Of a DNA stretch of 26,446 bases, positions 1 through 7,235 are shown piece by piece (positions within the stretch are counted from its first letter, which is position 1; every line of letters begins with the position of its first letter). Position numbers and translations under genes: made by a program. The DNA is from DATJPR01 sp035506295 (GTDB lineage Bacteria; Bacteroidota; Ignavibacteria; UBA10030; UBA6906). Under the pieces are notes generated by a model. That model was not told the origin of the DNA. It worked only from the letters and a program-made list of their open reading frames with translations, and made no database searches. The stretch lies in NCBI GenBank assembly GCA_035506295.1, contig DATJPR010000296.1:1-26446 (forward strand). The letters are read 5' to 3'.

Positions 1-384
1 TTCTGCCCTCAAGGCGGTCGGATCCTTCATAAACAGCTCGACTTCCTCGCCGATGATTTCTGCCTTGTAGGTGAAATCCAGCGCCTCAAATCGCATGGAG
101 GAAGGAGCATACCCCGCCCGGTACGCAAACATCGCAGCGCACCTCCCGCCGTTCCCGCACATCCCGCCGTAGCTGCCGTCCGCGTTGTAATACTGCATCA
201 AGAAGTCCGCGCTTCGAGATGGCTCAAGCACCAGTAGTCCATCGGCGCCAACGCCGAACGGACGTGAGCATAAGGTCCGGGCAAGTTCAGGGAGCGACAA
301 GGAATGTTGCCGTCGCATATTGTCAATGAGAACGAAGTCGTTCCCTGCTCCGGAGCACTTTACGAATGGTAGGCTTATCACCAT
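1..384 (-). CDS. dapF: Diaminopimelate epimerase, N-terminal part (cut by window edge)
   Basis: Converts LL- to meso-diaminopimelate, the step that supplies meso-DAP for peptidoglycan and for lysine synthesis in the cytoplasm. The 128 visible residues include the N-terminal SGAGNDFVLID block, the GVGADGLLVLEPS block and NADGSYGGMCGNGGRC. The last of these carries the first catalytic Cys of the two-Cys racemase mechanism; the second lies beyond the window. The frame stays open to position 1, so the gene is only partial here because of the window edge. The ATG at 384 is the natural start, because family members begin a few residues before the GAGNDF motif. No clear Shine-Dalgarno sequence precedes it. 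It lies directly downstream of ssrA in the same direction, separated by the ssrA terminator, so it probably has its own promoter, which I could not identify. Confidence 0.96.
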   Translation of the reverse strand, partial: MVISLPFVKCSGAGNDFVLIDNMRRQHSLSLPELARTLCSRPFGVGADGLLVLEPSRSADFLMQYYNADGSYGGMCGNGGRCAAMFAYRAGYAPSSMRFEALDFTYKAEIIGEEVELFMKDPTALRAE

Positions 385-431
385 AGGAAAAAGGAGTTAG
401 CTGGGGAATTCAGAAGCACATTCATGCTTAA

Positions 432-463
432 ACGCGAAGCGCCCCCGGGGTCGCCGGAGGCGC
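432..463 (-). terminator. Intrinsic terminator of ssrA
   Basis: Reading the minus strand, a 10-bp stem (GCGCCTCCGG against CCCGGGGGCGC, one G-T pair) with a loop of about 5 nt spans 463 to 439. It begins 6 nt after the tmRNA 3' end and is followed by a modest T-rich stretch (TTCGCGTTT). The stem is very stable but the U-tract is poor. It separates ssrA from dapF. Confidence 0.65.
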
Positions 464-469
464 TCATCG

Positions 470-840
470 TGGAGATGGCGGGAGTCGAACCCGCGTCCGA
501 AGAAAGGACCATCGCGATATGCTACGCAAGTAGTCCCTCTTTCAACGCTCGTCGTCGCTCAACCGAGGGACAGGTCGTGTCGACAACAACCCCGCTTGGT
601 CCCGCTTTCGCGGGATTCGCCGGTCATCAACGGGGACGATGCCCGACTATCCTGCCTGAAGTCGACGCCTTTTTGGGACACGACAGGCGGCGTCCCGCAA
701 GACGGGTTGCTTATTTAGTTAAGCAGCCAGTGCGTAGTTGTAGTTGGCACTTCTGGTTTTCCGCTTTATTAGCGTGCAACGCGGAGAGCACGATGCGCAA
801 TCCCGACCATCCCATTCCCCGTCGAGACCACGGCATCCCC
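470..840 (-). ncRNA. ssrA: tmRNA (transfer-messenger RNA), one-piece
   Basis: Rescues ribosomes stalled on broken mRNAs and tags the nascent chain for proteolysis, working with SmpB. The 5' end GGGGATG (840 downward) pairs over 7 bp with CATCTCC near 471-477, leaving A at 470 as discriminator. The conserved 5' segment GGTCTCGACGGGGA and the T-arm GCGGGTTCGACTCCCGC are both clear. The tag reading frame is at 722-748: Ala-Asn-Tyr-Asn-Tyr-Ala-Leu-Ala-Ala, ended by TAA at 719-721. An A lies four bases before the resume codon, as in E. coli tmRNA. The 3' CCA is not encoded (genomic CGA follows the discriminator), so it must be added after transcription. The remaining roughly 250 nt contain GC-rich repeats consistent with pseudoknots, which I did not fold. 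Confidence 0.97.
719..748 (-). other. tmRNA proteolysis-tag reading frame (ANYNYALAA, stop)
   Basis: Nine codons GCC AAC TAC AAC TAC GCA CTG GCT GCT followed by TAA. The C-terminal ALAA is the usual ClpXP/Tsp-type degron end. The resume codon GCC was chosen because it has the conserved A at position -4. Starting one codon upstream (Ser) would lose this feature. Confidence 0.88.
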
Positions 841-849
841 AACAACACT

Positions 850-878
850 AATCTAGCCTGTAGGGCGTTCAAATGCAA
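850..878 (-). promoter_or_regulatory. Promoter of ssrA
   Basis: TTGCAT (878-873), 17-bp spacer, TAGATT (855-850), then 9 nt to the first base of mature tmRNA at 840. The same architecture recurs at four other genes in the window. Confidence 0.75.
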
Positions 879-911
879 GGCGAACACACCTATGGCAGGT
901 GTTCCACGATT

Positions 912-1763
912 TCAATCGGTTTTGTCCGGTTTCGCTGGACCATGTGCGGCAGACAAGAATTCCTTCAAATAGTTGAAAGCGTCGATGGGCGTATCCATGA
1001 ATTTGAACAATTCCAGATCCTTCTTCGCGATCAAGCCGTAATCGATCATCGTGTCGAAATCAAAGACCTTCCTCCAGTACTCCGACCCATAAATGACGAC
1101 GGCCAGCCGTTTGGTCACTTTCTTCGTCTGCAACAGAGTCAGAACTTCCATCATCTCATCCAGAGTGCCGAAGCCGCCCGGAAAGGCAACCAGAGCCTTG
1201 GCAAGGGAGACGAACCAGAGTTTGCGCATGAAAAAGTAGTGAAACTCAAAGTCCAGGCCGGGCGTGACGTAGGGATTCGCGTGCTGCTCGAATGGGAGGC
1301 TGATATTGAGTCCGATCGTCTTTCCTCCTCCCAAGTGCGCCCCCTTGTTCGCCGCTTCCATGATGCCGGGTCCTCCTCCGGAACAGACGACGAAACGGTT
1401 CTGCTCCGATAGATCCTTGGACCATTCCGTGAGCAATCGCGCGAGTTCAACGGCGTCTTCGTAGTACTTCGACATCTCCAGCCGCATCTGTGCCGAGCGG
1501 AATTCCCTTAGCTGTTTTGTGCTCGGCCGAACGACATCCTTCATCCGTTCGTTCGCGGCGCGGGCGATTACTGAAGCTTCCGCCCTGGGTTGTATCCGCG
1601 CGGAACCGAAGAATACTATCGAGTCGCGCACCTTGTGATCCCGGAACCGGCGCTGCGGCTCGAGAAATTCCGCCAGCATGCGGATGACCCGCGCATCCGG
1701 ACTATTCAAGAATTTGAGGTTGTTGTAGGCCTTCGGGGGATGAAGCGGTTCTTTGCTGGGCAT
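912..1763 (-). CDS. LOG family protein (Rossmann-fold nucleotide-binding, TIGR00730-like)
   Basis: Predicted cytoplasmic protein of the LOG (LONELY GUY) superfamily, some members of which are nucleoside 5'-monophosphate phosphoribohydrolases, for example releasing cytokinin-like bases. The family signatures are intact: GGGPGIMEAAN at residues 129-139 and PGGFGTLDE at 195-203, with the Arg-Lys pair at 180-181 that usually sits by the phosphate site. At 283 residues it is longer than minimal LOG proteins (about 190), with an N-terminal extension of about 45 residues and a helical insert at 60-120, as in the long bacterial subfamily. The ATG at 1763 lies 19 bp downstream of the ygfZ-like stop, so the two are probably co-transcribed. 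Substrate specificity cannot be read from the sequence. Family confidence is high; function is inferred. Confidence 0.9.
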   Translation of the reverse strand: MPSKEPLHPPKAYNNLKFLNSPDARVIRMLAEFLEPQRRFRDHKVRDSIVFFGSARIQPRAEASVIARAANERMKDVVRPSTKQLREFRSAQMRLEMSKYYEDAVELARLLTEWSKDLSEQNRFVVCSGGGPGIMEAANKGAHLGGGKTIGLNISLPFEQHANPYVTPGLDFEFHYFFMRKLWFVSLAKALVAFPGGFGTLDEMMEVLTLLQTKKVTKRLAVVIYGSEYWRKVFDFDTMIDYGLIAKKDLELFKFMDTPIDAFNYLKEFLSAAHGPAKPDKTD

Positions 1764-1782
1764 GGTATCGTCAGACTCCAGG

Positions 1783-2760
1783 TTACTCGTGAATGAAATC
1801 GTGTATCGCTGACAGCATGGGAAGGCCCGACATCATCATTTCCCCACCGTCCTCCGTGTAGATCTTCGTCCCTTCCTTCGAGGCATCGCCGGCAATGACA
1901 GCAAGCCCGATCAGATGATCCTGCAGCGCGAAAGGCCCGACGCTCGTGATCTGTCCGACCGCATCGCCATCGCGGAAGACCGTCGCCCCAACGCGCAGCG
2001 ACGTCGCCGAGGGTGCGGTGAATCCGCCCAGCTTCCTCCGGTTCTTCCGGTACGTTTCGATCCTTGCCAGCACTTCCTGTCCGATGTAGCACCCTTTCGT
2101 TCCGCTGACGAAACCCTCGAGACCGGCGTCGTACGGCGTGAACCGTGGATCCAGCTCCCGACCGAATTCCGGCATCCCGTGGAGTATTCGCACCATATCC
2201 CATTCGTCCCGGGCGAGGAGCGAGAGGCCGATCCTGTACGCCCTCTCCTCCATCTCCTTCCTTGTGTCACCCATCTGTAGTACGAACATCCGTCGCAAAG
2301 ACGTCGTATTGTCGGCAAAGATCCCATCAAACCCGGGAAGAGTGTTCGCCAAGCGTTCCGTGGTCGCTTCGGCCTCAGGTCCCACGAGCATCCACAATGT
2401 CGACAAATTCGTGATGCTCCTCACAGCAACATCATCGGCGATCGTGTACTTTTCAATCCACCGAAGCACCTCCTCCTCGGCGTCTGCCGATCCCAAGAGG
2501 AGGTGACCTGTCCCGAATGGCACCACACGGACAGCGTCAATGATACGCCCCTTTTCATTTGTCAGTACCGTAAGCATCAAACCGGATTGATCCCGGTGCA
2601 GTACATCGTTGGTTGAAAGTCGGTGGAGTAAGTCGAGCCCGTCTCGTCCTTCGAGAACAAGCCTGCTCGTGTTACGCGCGTCCACGAGTGCTGCATGCGC
2701 GCAGGCATTCTTGATGTTCGTTGATGTCCGATGTTCGCTCATCTGCTCCGCCTCACGCAT
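1783..2760 (-). CDS. ygfZ: Folate-binding YgfZ/GcvT-domain protein
   Basis: Tetrahydrofolate-binding protein related to the aminomethyltransferase GcvT. In E. coli YgfZ supports maintenance of certain Fe-S enzymes such as MiaB. The diagnostic KGCYIGQE motif with its conserved Cys is at residues 222-229. It is followed by a C-terminal beta-barrel region (from about residue 240) resembling the GcvT C-domain. The N-terminal part matches the usual 'A.V...LLEGRD.LDLLHRLSTND' opening of the family. Length (325 aa) is typical. A second ATG seven codons in (2742) is equally possible and has GGAG three bases upstream. It is the first gene of a probable two-gene unit with the LOG-family gene. Fe-S cluster assembly or repair is inferred from family knowledge, not from neighbours. 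Confidence 0.9.
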   Translation of the reverse strand: MREAEQMSEHRTSTNIKNACAHAALVDARNTSRLVLEGRDGLDLLHRLSTNDVLHRDQSGLMLTVLTNEKGRIIDAVRVVPFGTGHLLLGSADAEEEVLRWIEKYTIADDVAVRSITNLSTLWMLVGPEAEATTERLANTLPGFDGIFADNTTSLRRMFVLQMGDTRKEMEERAYRIGLSLLARDEWDMVRILHGMPEFGRELDPRFTPYDAGLEGFVSGTKGCYIGQEVLARIETYRKNRRKLGGFTAPSATSLRVGATVFRDGDAVGQITSVGPFALQDHLIGLAVIAGDASKEGTKIYTEDGGEMMMSGLPMLSAIHDFIHE

Positions 2761-2849
2761 CTGACGGACGTCTCCCCATCACCACAGTCCACGAGGGTTC
2801 GCCGTCGCCCTCACGTAGCCTATTCACGAATGACGAAATCGTGCCTGCC

Positions 2850-3113
2850 ATGAATCATCCTCGTCCCAACCGGTCGAAGAGAGATCGCAAGGCGTTCCAG
2901 GCGTCGTTCGAACAGTTGCTCAGGGGAACGTCCATGCAAAAAGCGACATACGACGATGCCATTCTCGTGGCCCGGATTCTCGATCTTCCCGCACAAGAGG
3001 TCTGGTCCATCATCAAGGGCATGTCGTATTCGTACTACGCGGAGCTCAAGATCGCCGTCCTCAATTCTCCTGCACGGCCCCGTTCATCGCCCGAGCAGCG
3101 CTTCGATGCGTAA
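2850..3113 (+). CDS. Small hypothetical protein, 87 aa
   Basis: I do not recognise this protein. The frame is open from 2721, but the ATG at 2850 is preferred because the upstream part would overlap the start of the divergent ygfZ gene and reads as low-quality sequence. The protein opens with a basic segment (residues 1-20, many Arg/Lys), followed by what look like two or three helices (residues 15-65) with evenly spaced hydrophobics, and a Pro/Arg-rich tail. No membrane segment, signal peptide or metal motif is visible. It converges with mntP, leaving only 21 bp between the stops, so nothing else fits in this slot. A small DNA- or RNA-binding protein would suit the basic helical character, but that is speculation. 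It may be a real gene because no ORF on the opposite strand competes. Confidence 0.5.
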   Translation: MNHPRPNRSKRDRKAFQASFEQLLRGTSMQKATYDDAILVARILDLPAQEVWSIIKGMSYSYYAELKIAVLNSPARPRSSPEQRFDA

Positions 3114-3134
3114 CAGTCTTCGCGCCGTTTCCCC

Positions 3135-3698
3135 TCACCCGTACAGATGAACGTACACAATCCGAGCCCCGATCACCAGAAGTACGGCACCCCCGATCCT
3201 GGTCATCCAGTCGCCATAGCGACCGCTGAGTGTTCCCCCGAGCCTCATGCCGGCCAGCGAGAATGACGCCGTCGTCAGTCCGATCACGCAGCTCGGCCAG
3301 ATGATCTGCGTGCCAAGAAACGCCAGGGAGACGCCGATCGCAAGAGCATCGATGCTTGTGGCAACGGAAAGCGCCACGAGCGACATGCCTTTCGACGGAT
3401 CGCCGTTCCTCTCGCGTCGCACCTCGTCGTCCTCCCTTGCCGCAATCATCCGTATCCCGACGAACCAGAGCAGCCCACACGCGAGCCAGTGGTCGATCGA
3501 CTCGATGTACTCCCGGATGGAATTCGCGGCAATCCATCCAATGATCGGCATGGCGAACTGGAAAAGACCGAAGTGAAAGGAGATCCTGAATTCCGCTCTT
3601 CCTCCCTGCGCGCGCCCGGAAGCCCCGGCGGCGAGCGCAACAGCAAACGCGTCGAGCGAGAGGCAGACGGCCAGCACAATGATCTCCGACAATGGCAT
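3135..3698 (-). CDS. mntP: Manganese efflux pump MntP (DUF204)
   Basis: Inner-membrane exporter that removes excess Mn2+. The 187 residues form six hydrophobic segments in two repeats of three. Each repeat begins with the family's Asp motif in a membrane helix: SLDAFAVALAAG (Asp16) and SIDALAIGVSLAF (Asp117). A charged loop of about 20 residues (around 88-105) separates the halves. Length matches E. coli MntP (188 aa). It is the last gene of the PASTA-rpe-mntP unit, with 30 bp after rpe. A possible Shine-Dalgarno (GGAG) lies about 10 nt before the ATG. No yybP-ykoY Mn riboswitch is visible upstream; the gap to rpe is too short for one. Its co-transcription with rpe may reflect that Rpe is a metal-dependent (Fe/Mn/Zn) enzyme, which is only an inference. 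Confidence 0.93.
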   Translation of the reverse strand: MPLSEIIVLAVCLSLDAFAVALAAGASGRAQGGRAEFRISFHFGLFQFAMPIIGWIAANSIREYIESIDHWLACGLLWFVGIRMIAAREDDEVRRERNGDPSKGMSLVALSVATSIDALAIGVSLAFLGTQIIWPSCVIGLTTASFSLAGMRLGGTLSGRYGDWMTRIGGAVLLVIGARIVYVHLYG

Positions 3699-3728
3699 CA
3701 GGAACGATCTCCGTCGGATTCCATCGGA

Positions 3729-4394
3729 TCACGCGTCGACGGACATCGCTCTTGAGCGCAGGCGTCGCACGGCATCGGGGATGTTGCCCGAACCGAAAAT
3801 GAAGCTGCCCGCCACGAGCACGTCGGCCCCGGCCTTCACGACTGCGCGTGAGCTCTCTTCATCGATGCCCCCGTCCACCTGGAGATGGACTGCAGGTTTT
3901 GCCTGCTTGATCATCGCCGCGGCCTGCTGCAATTTCTGGAGTGTGCGAGGGATGAAGGTTTGTCCGCCGAAGCCGGGGTTCACGGACATCACCAGGACGA
4001 GCTCGGCGTCGGCGACGACGTCGGAGAGGAGAGAAACGGAGGTGGACGGATTGATGCTGATCCCCGCCTTCGCCCCGGCAGCGTGGATCTGTTGAATCGT
4101 ACTGTGCAGGTGCGGGCAGGTCTCGTAGTGAACGGTGAGATGATCGGCCCCCGCCTCGACGAACATTTCGATGTACCGCTCGGGTTTCTCGATCATGAGG
4201 TGAACGTCGAGAGGGAGTTTCGTGCATCGCCGGACCGCCTTGACCAGCGGGGGGCCGAAGGTTATGTTTGGCACAAAATGCCCGTCCATCACGTCGATGT
4301 GGATCCAATCGGCTCCCCCTTCTTCTGCAAGTGCGACCTGCTGCCCGAGATTGGTGAAGTCGGAGGCGAGAAGGGACGGTGCGATCAGGACCAT
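3729..4394 (-). CDS. rpe: Ribulose-phosphate 3-epimerase
   Basis: Interconverts D-ribulose 5-phosphate and D-xylulose 5-phosphate in the pentose phosphate pathway (cytoplasm, TIM barrel, divalent metal). From the ATG at 4394 the protein is 221 residues. It shows the expected N-terminus APSLLASDF, metal ligands His32 and His65, catalytic Asp34 (IHIDVMDGHFVPN) and Asp174 (VDGGI), and the SVNPGFGGQ loop at 137-145. The frame is open far upstream to 4760, but that extension overlaps the PASTA gene and carries no family similarity, so it is not coding. The start lies 10 bp after the PASTA stop. The PASTA-rpe arrangement is one I associate with Bacteroidota/Chlorobi genomes. Confidence 0.97.
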   Translation of the reverse strand: MVLIAPSLLASDFTNLGQQVALAEEGGADWIHIDVMDGHFVPNITFGPPLVKAVRRCTKLPLDVHLMIEKPERYIEMFVEAGADHLTVHYETCPHLHSTIQQIHAAGAKAGISINPSTSVSLLSDVVADAELVLVMSVNPGFGGQTFIPRTLQKLQQAAAMIKQAKPAVHLQVDGGIDEESSRAVVKAGADVLVAGSFIFGSGNIPDAVRRLRSRAMSVDA

Positions 4395-4404
4395 GAGGGG
4401 CTCA

Positions 4405-5199
4405 CTAGCGTGGTGGCTGGATTTCTTCGGTAGGTCGGGAGCCGGCCTGGACGACAAAGAGATCCACGGCCTGGCCCCGCGCGGCACGTTCCCCTGCGCG
4501 CGGAAATTGATCGACCACGGAGTTGGGAAGGAGATCGAAGTTCGGCTGAAGGGTGACATTCCCGATCTTGAGGCCGGCCGCCATAAGAATTCTCTCGGCT
4601 TCCGTCGTCGACTTGCCGGTGACCTGCGGGACGACGATCTGCAGACTGTCCGTCCCCATGCTGACAACAACGCCAACCTCGGCGCCCCGCTGGACCCTCG
4701 TGTTCTGGGCGACGGTCTGATCGATGATCGTGTTTTCCGGAAACGTCGGTGACGTGGCAAAGGAAACCCCGCCCATTCTCAAGCCGTAGCGCTCGAGTGC
4801 AAATCGCGCGTCACGCAACGTCCTTCCGCGCAGGGACGGAACGAAGACCTGTCCCTCCCCACCGCTGATAGTGAGATACACATGACGCCCCTGTTTCACG
4901 ATCGATCCCGGTACAGGGTTCTGGCTCGTCACCGTCCCCGCCGGATAATCGGGATCCGGACGGGTTTCTGCTTCGACGGCCACGAGGCCGTTGCCGGACA
5001 AGGTAAGTTTCGCCGAATCCACGGGGATGCCGACCACGGCGGGGACGCTGAGGGTCTTCCCATGTTTGACAATGAACGGGAGGATGATGTAATTCAAAAG
5101 AAGAAGGAAGACGATAAACCCCAGGGGATACAGAACAAGTTTCCTCCCCAGGACTGCGCGGATTTTTCTCAGCAGGATCTGTCGGGGGTTCTCTGCCAT
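4405..5199 (-). CDS. Membrane-anchored protein with three PASTA domains
   Basis: Predicted single-pass inner-membrane protein with its bulk in the periplasm. From the ATG at 5199 (264 aa) there is a short basic cytoplasmic segment (residues 1-21), one transmembrane helix (about 22-44) and three PASTA repeats (about 49-114, 118-186, 190-256), each with the 'VP.v.G.....A...L...GL' start and '...P..G..v..G..v.l.vs.G' end. PASTA domains bind peptidoglycan fragments or beta-lactams in Ser/Thr kinases and PBPs, but here there is no kinase or transpeptidase domain. The GTG at 5220 opens the same frame but sits only 3 nt after the -10 element of the promoter at 5224-5252, so it would lie at or upstream of the transcript start. 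This decides for the ATG at 5199. First gene of the unit with rpe and mntP. Confidence 0.93.
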   Translation of the reverse strand: MAENPRQILLRKIRAVLGRKLVLYPLGFIVFLLLLNYIILPFIVKHGKTLSVPAVVGIPVDSAKLTLSGNGLVAVEAETRPDPDYPAGTVTSQNPVPGSIVKQGRHVYLTISGGEGQVFVPSLRGRTLRDARFALERYGLRMGGVSFATSPTFPENTIIDQTVAQNTRVQRGAEVGVVVSMGTDSLQIVVPQVTGKSTTEAERILMAAGLKIGNVTLQPNFDLLPNSVVDQFPRAGERAARGQAVDLFVVQAGSRPTEEIQPPR

Positions 5200-5223
5200 T
5201 CCGGAAGGTTTGTTTGACACTGT

Positions 5224-5252
5224 AATATAGGCAATTGGAGAGTGAGGAACAA
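5224..5252 (-). promoter_or_regulatory. Promoter of the PASTA-rpe-mntP unit
   Basis: Minus strand: TTGTTC (5252-5247), 17-bp spacer, TATATT (5229-5224). Predicted start near 5217, giving a leader of about 18 nt before the ATG at 5199. Same spacing and -10 type as the other promoters in the window. Confidence 0.75.
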
Positions 5253-5304
5253 CAGATGAACTCCACGGCGCCTGCCATCGTTACACATACAACAGGCATT
5301 CAGC

Positions 5305-6579
5305 ATGCCAAGTGAAGTCCACTCACTGATGATGTCCATCGTGTTTCGCGTTGTTCTCGTCAGCATTATCCTCCTTCTCCAATGGTTGGTCTATGCCGCA
5401 ATCCGTCGATGGGCCCGGGCGTACCATCCGGACCGTCGGTGGGTCATGCCGACCGTCTCGGGGTTCTTCGCCCTCTTTAACGGCGCCTTCATCGCCATTC
5501 TAATAATCCGTCCTCACGTCCTGGAATTCCCCTTCTGGTTTCGCGTGGCCGGCGTGTATCCGTTCATGATCTGGTACGCCACCACGTTCTTCCTCGGCCT
5601 CCTTCTTCTGATCGCCTGGATTGTGAAACTCCCATTCAAAATTACGTTCTGGCTCGCGCGGCGTTTCGCCGGGATGCGTTCCTGGTGGTCGCACGTGAAG
5701 TCGAATCGCCGGTTCATCCAGTTCGACGCGCGGCGCCGTCAGTTTCTGCGGCGAAGCATGGAGGGAACGACCGCGGTCGTTCTCGGCGGCAGCACGTACG
5801 GCCTGCTCATCGGGCGCTACGATTTCGAAGTCGATAGGCAGGAGTTCGCTCTCCCGACGCTTGATCCTTCGCTCGACGGTCTCACGATCACCCTCGTCTC
5901 CGATATACACTCGAGCGTGTTCATGACCCGCCCGGAGATGGATCGCTACGTTTCGGTGATCAACGAGATGCAATCCGACATCATCGTGGTCCCGGGAGAC
6001 TTTGTGAACGGTCTGACGGAGGAAGTGTACCCGTTCGCCGAAAGCTTCAGCAATCTCAAGGCGCGATACGGCGTCTTCGGTGTCACGGGAAATCACGACT
6101 ACTATGTTTCCGATCCCGAGCGCGTCATCCGTCAGGTGGAGGAATGCGGGATCAAGCTCCTGCATGACGAGAAATCCGTCTTGCAGATCGGTGGCGCGAA
6201 GCTGACCTTCCTCGGGATCGACGACGTCGGCAACTCGCGAAAGGCGGCAGAGCGCATCACGCATGCCCGTACCGGCGGGACGGAAGGCGCGACGATTCTC
6301 CTGTGCCATCGCCCGTATTTCCTCCCCCAGGCCTCCGAGCTCGGCGTCGACCTGATGCTTAGCGGGCACACCCACGGAGGACAGATCGTGTTCGCAAACA
6401 TCGGTCACCTGGCGATCACTCCAGCGGCGCTTGCTTCACCGTACGTCGCAGGAACGTACCGGCATGGGAACACGGTAATGTATGTCTCGCGCGGCATCGG
6501 CACGGTGGGGCTTCCTGTGCGGTTCAACTGCCCTCCGGAAGTCACCAAGATCGTCCTTCGCAAGCCTCCTCAGGCGTAG
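5305..6579 (+). CDS. Membrane-anchored metallophosphoesterase (YkuE/calcineurin-like)
   Basis: Predicted binuclear metallophosphoesterase tethered to the membrane. The C-terminal domain has all the family blocks in order: Asp200-x-His202 (LVSDIH), GD at 231-232 (VVPGDFVNG), GNHD at 262-265, His335 (LLCHRP) and GHTHGG at 354-359. The N-terminal 115 residues contain three hydrophobic segments (about 10-33, 48-68, 85-109). A fourth hydrophobic stretch (about 155-170) follows a twin-arginine-like RRQFLRR (144-150), so the catalytic domain may be outside the cytoplasm. Relatives include YkuE and UDP-2,3-diacylglucosamine pyrophosphatase-like enzymes; the substrate is not determinable here. Start is uncertain: ATGs at 5305, 5329 and 5332 all precede the first membrane helix. 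Followed after 5 bp by the promoter of the salvage genes, so it is probably monocistronic. Confidence 0.9.
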   Translation: MPSEVHSLMMSIVFRVVLVSIILLLQWLVYAAIRRWARAYHPDRRWVMPTVSGFFALFNGAFIAILIIRPHVLEFPFWFRVAGVYPFMIWYATTFFLGLLLLIAWIVKLPFKITFWLARRFAGMRSWWSHVKSNRRFIQFDARRRQFLRRSMEGTTAVVLGGSTYGLLIGRYDFEVDRQEFALPTLDPSLDGLTITLVSDIHSSVFMTRPEMDRYVSVINEMQSDIIVVPGDFVNGLTEEVYPFAESFSNLKARYGVFGVTGNHDYYVSDPERVIRQVEECGIKLLHDEKSVLQIGGAKLTFLGIDDVGNSRKAAERITHARTGGTEGATILLCHRPYFLPQASELGVDLMLSGHTHGGQIVFANIGHLAITPAALASPYVAGTYRHGNTVMYVSRGIGTVGLPVRFNCPPEVTKIVLRKPPQA

Positions 6580-6584
6580 CCTCG

Positions 6585-6613
6585 TTGCATTTCCGTGCAC
6601 CCTTGGCTATATT
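6585..6613 (+). promoter_or_regulatory. Promoter of tdk-punA
   Basis: TTGCAT (6585-6590), 17-bp spacer, TATATT (6608-6613), predicted start near 6620. The tdk ATG follows at 6639. This placement rules out the upstream in-frame ATG at 6585, which would be inside the -35 element. Confidence 0.78.
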
Positions 6614-6638
6614 GTGCGGAAATCACCTCCGGCCACGA

Positions 6639-7226
6639 ATGTCCATTCCCACAATTCATGATTCCCCCCGGAACACCGGGTGGATAGAAGTTATTGCAGG
6701 TTGCATGTTCAGCGGCAAAACCGAAGAGCTCATCCGCCGTATCCGCCGTGCCGAGATCGCGCGCCAGCGGGTCGCCATCTTCAAGCCGCGCCTCGACACG
6801 CGCTACAGTTCCGACCACATTGTCTCGCACAGCGAAGCCCGCATCCTGTCGACCGTCGTCGACAGTTCGGCGGATGTCCTGAAGCTCGCGCTCGAGGCGC
6901 AGGTCGTCGGGATCGACGAGGGACAATTTTTCGACGCCGGCATTGTCGCCGTCGCGGAGAAGCTCGCCGACCAGGGGAAGCGCGTGATCATCGCGGGCCT
7001 GGACCAGGACTACCGCGGGAAGCCCTTTGAGCCGATGCCGCAGCTCCTCGCAATTGCAGAGTACATCACGAAAACCCTCGCGATCTGCGTGGTATGCGGG
7101 AATCCTGCGGATCGAACGCAACGCACGACGCCTGCTCAGGAGCGCGTCCTGGTGGGCGCAAAAGAATCGTATGAAGCCCGTTGCCGGCACTGCTTCGTCC
7201 CCCCTCCCGAATCGCGGGAGCACTGA
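6639..7226 (+). CDS. tdk: Thymidine kinase (type II, TK1-like)
   Basis: Phosphorylates thymidine (and deoxyuridine) with ATP in pyrimidine salvage, in the cytoplasm. From the ATG at 6639 the protein has 195 residues. It shows a P-loop GCMFSGKT (21-28), the catalytic Glu94 in IDEGQFF, GLDQDYRGKPFEPMP (120-134) and a four-cysteine zinc lasso with C150-x2-C153 and C182-x2-C185. These match the homotetrameric TK1-like family. The start is chosen because the promoter lies just upstream and family members begin about 15-20 residues before the P-loop. No canonical Shine-Dalgarno is seen. The stop is 9 bp before punA, so pyrimidine and purine salvage are co-transcribed. Confidence 0.97.
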   Translation: MSIPTIHDSPRNTGWIEVIAGCMFSGKTEELIRRIRRAEIARQRVAIFKPRLDTRYSSDHIVSHSEARILSTVVDSSADVLKLALEAQVVGIDEGQFFDAGIVAVAEKLADQGKRVIIAGLDQDYRGKPFEPMPQLLAIAEYITKTLAICVVCGNPADRTQRTTPAQERVLVGAKESYEARCRHCFVPPPESREH

Positions 7227-7235
7227 GTCCGGTGT

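Noticed and set aside
424..972. Plus-strand open frame of 182 codons over ssrA
   Set aside because: It covers the reverse complement of the tmRNA and the ssrA promoter; no protein-like features.
4395..4760. Upstream extension of rpe to 4760
   Set aside because: Overlaps the PASTA coding region in another frame and shows no similarity to rpe; the ATG at 4394 gives the standard length.
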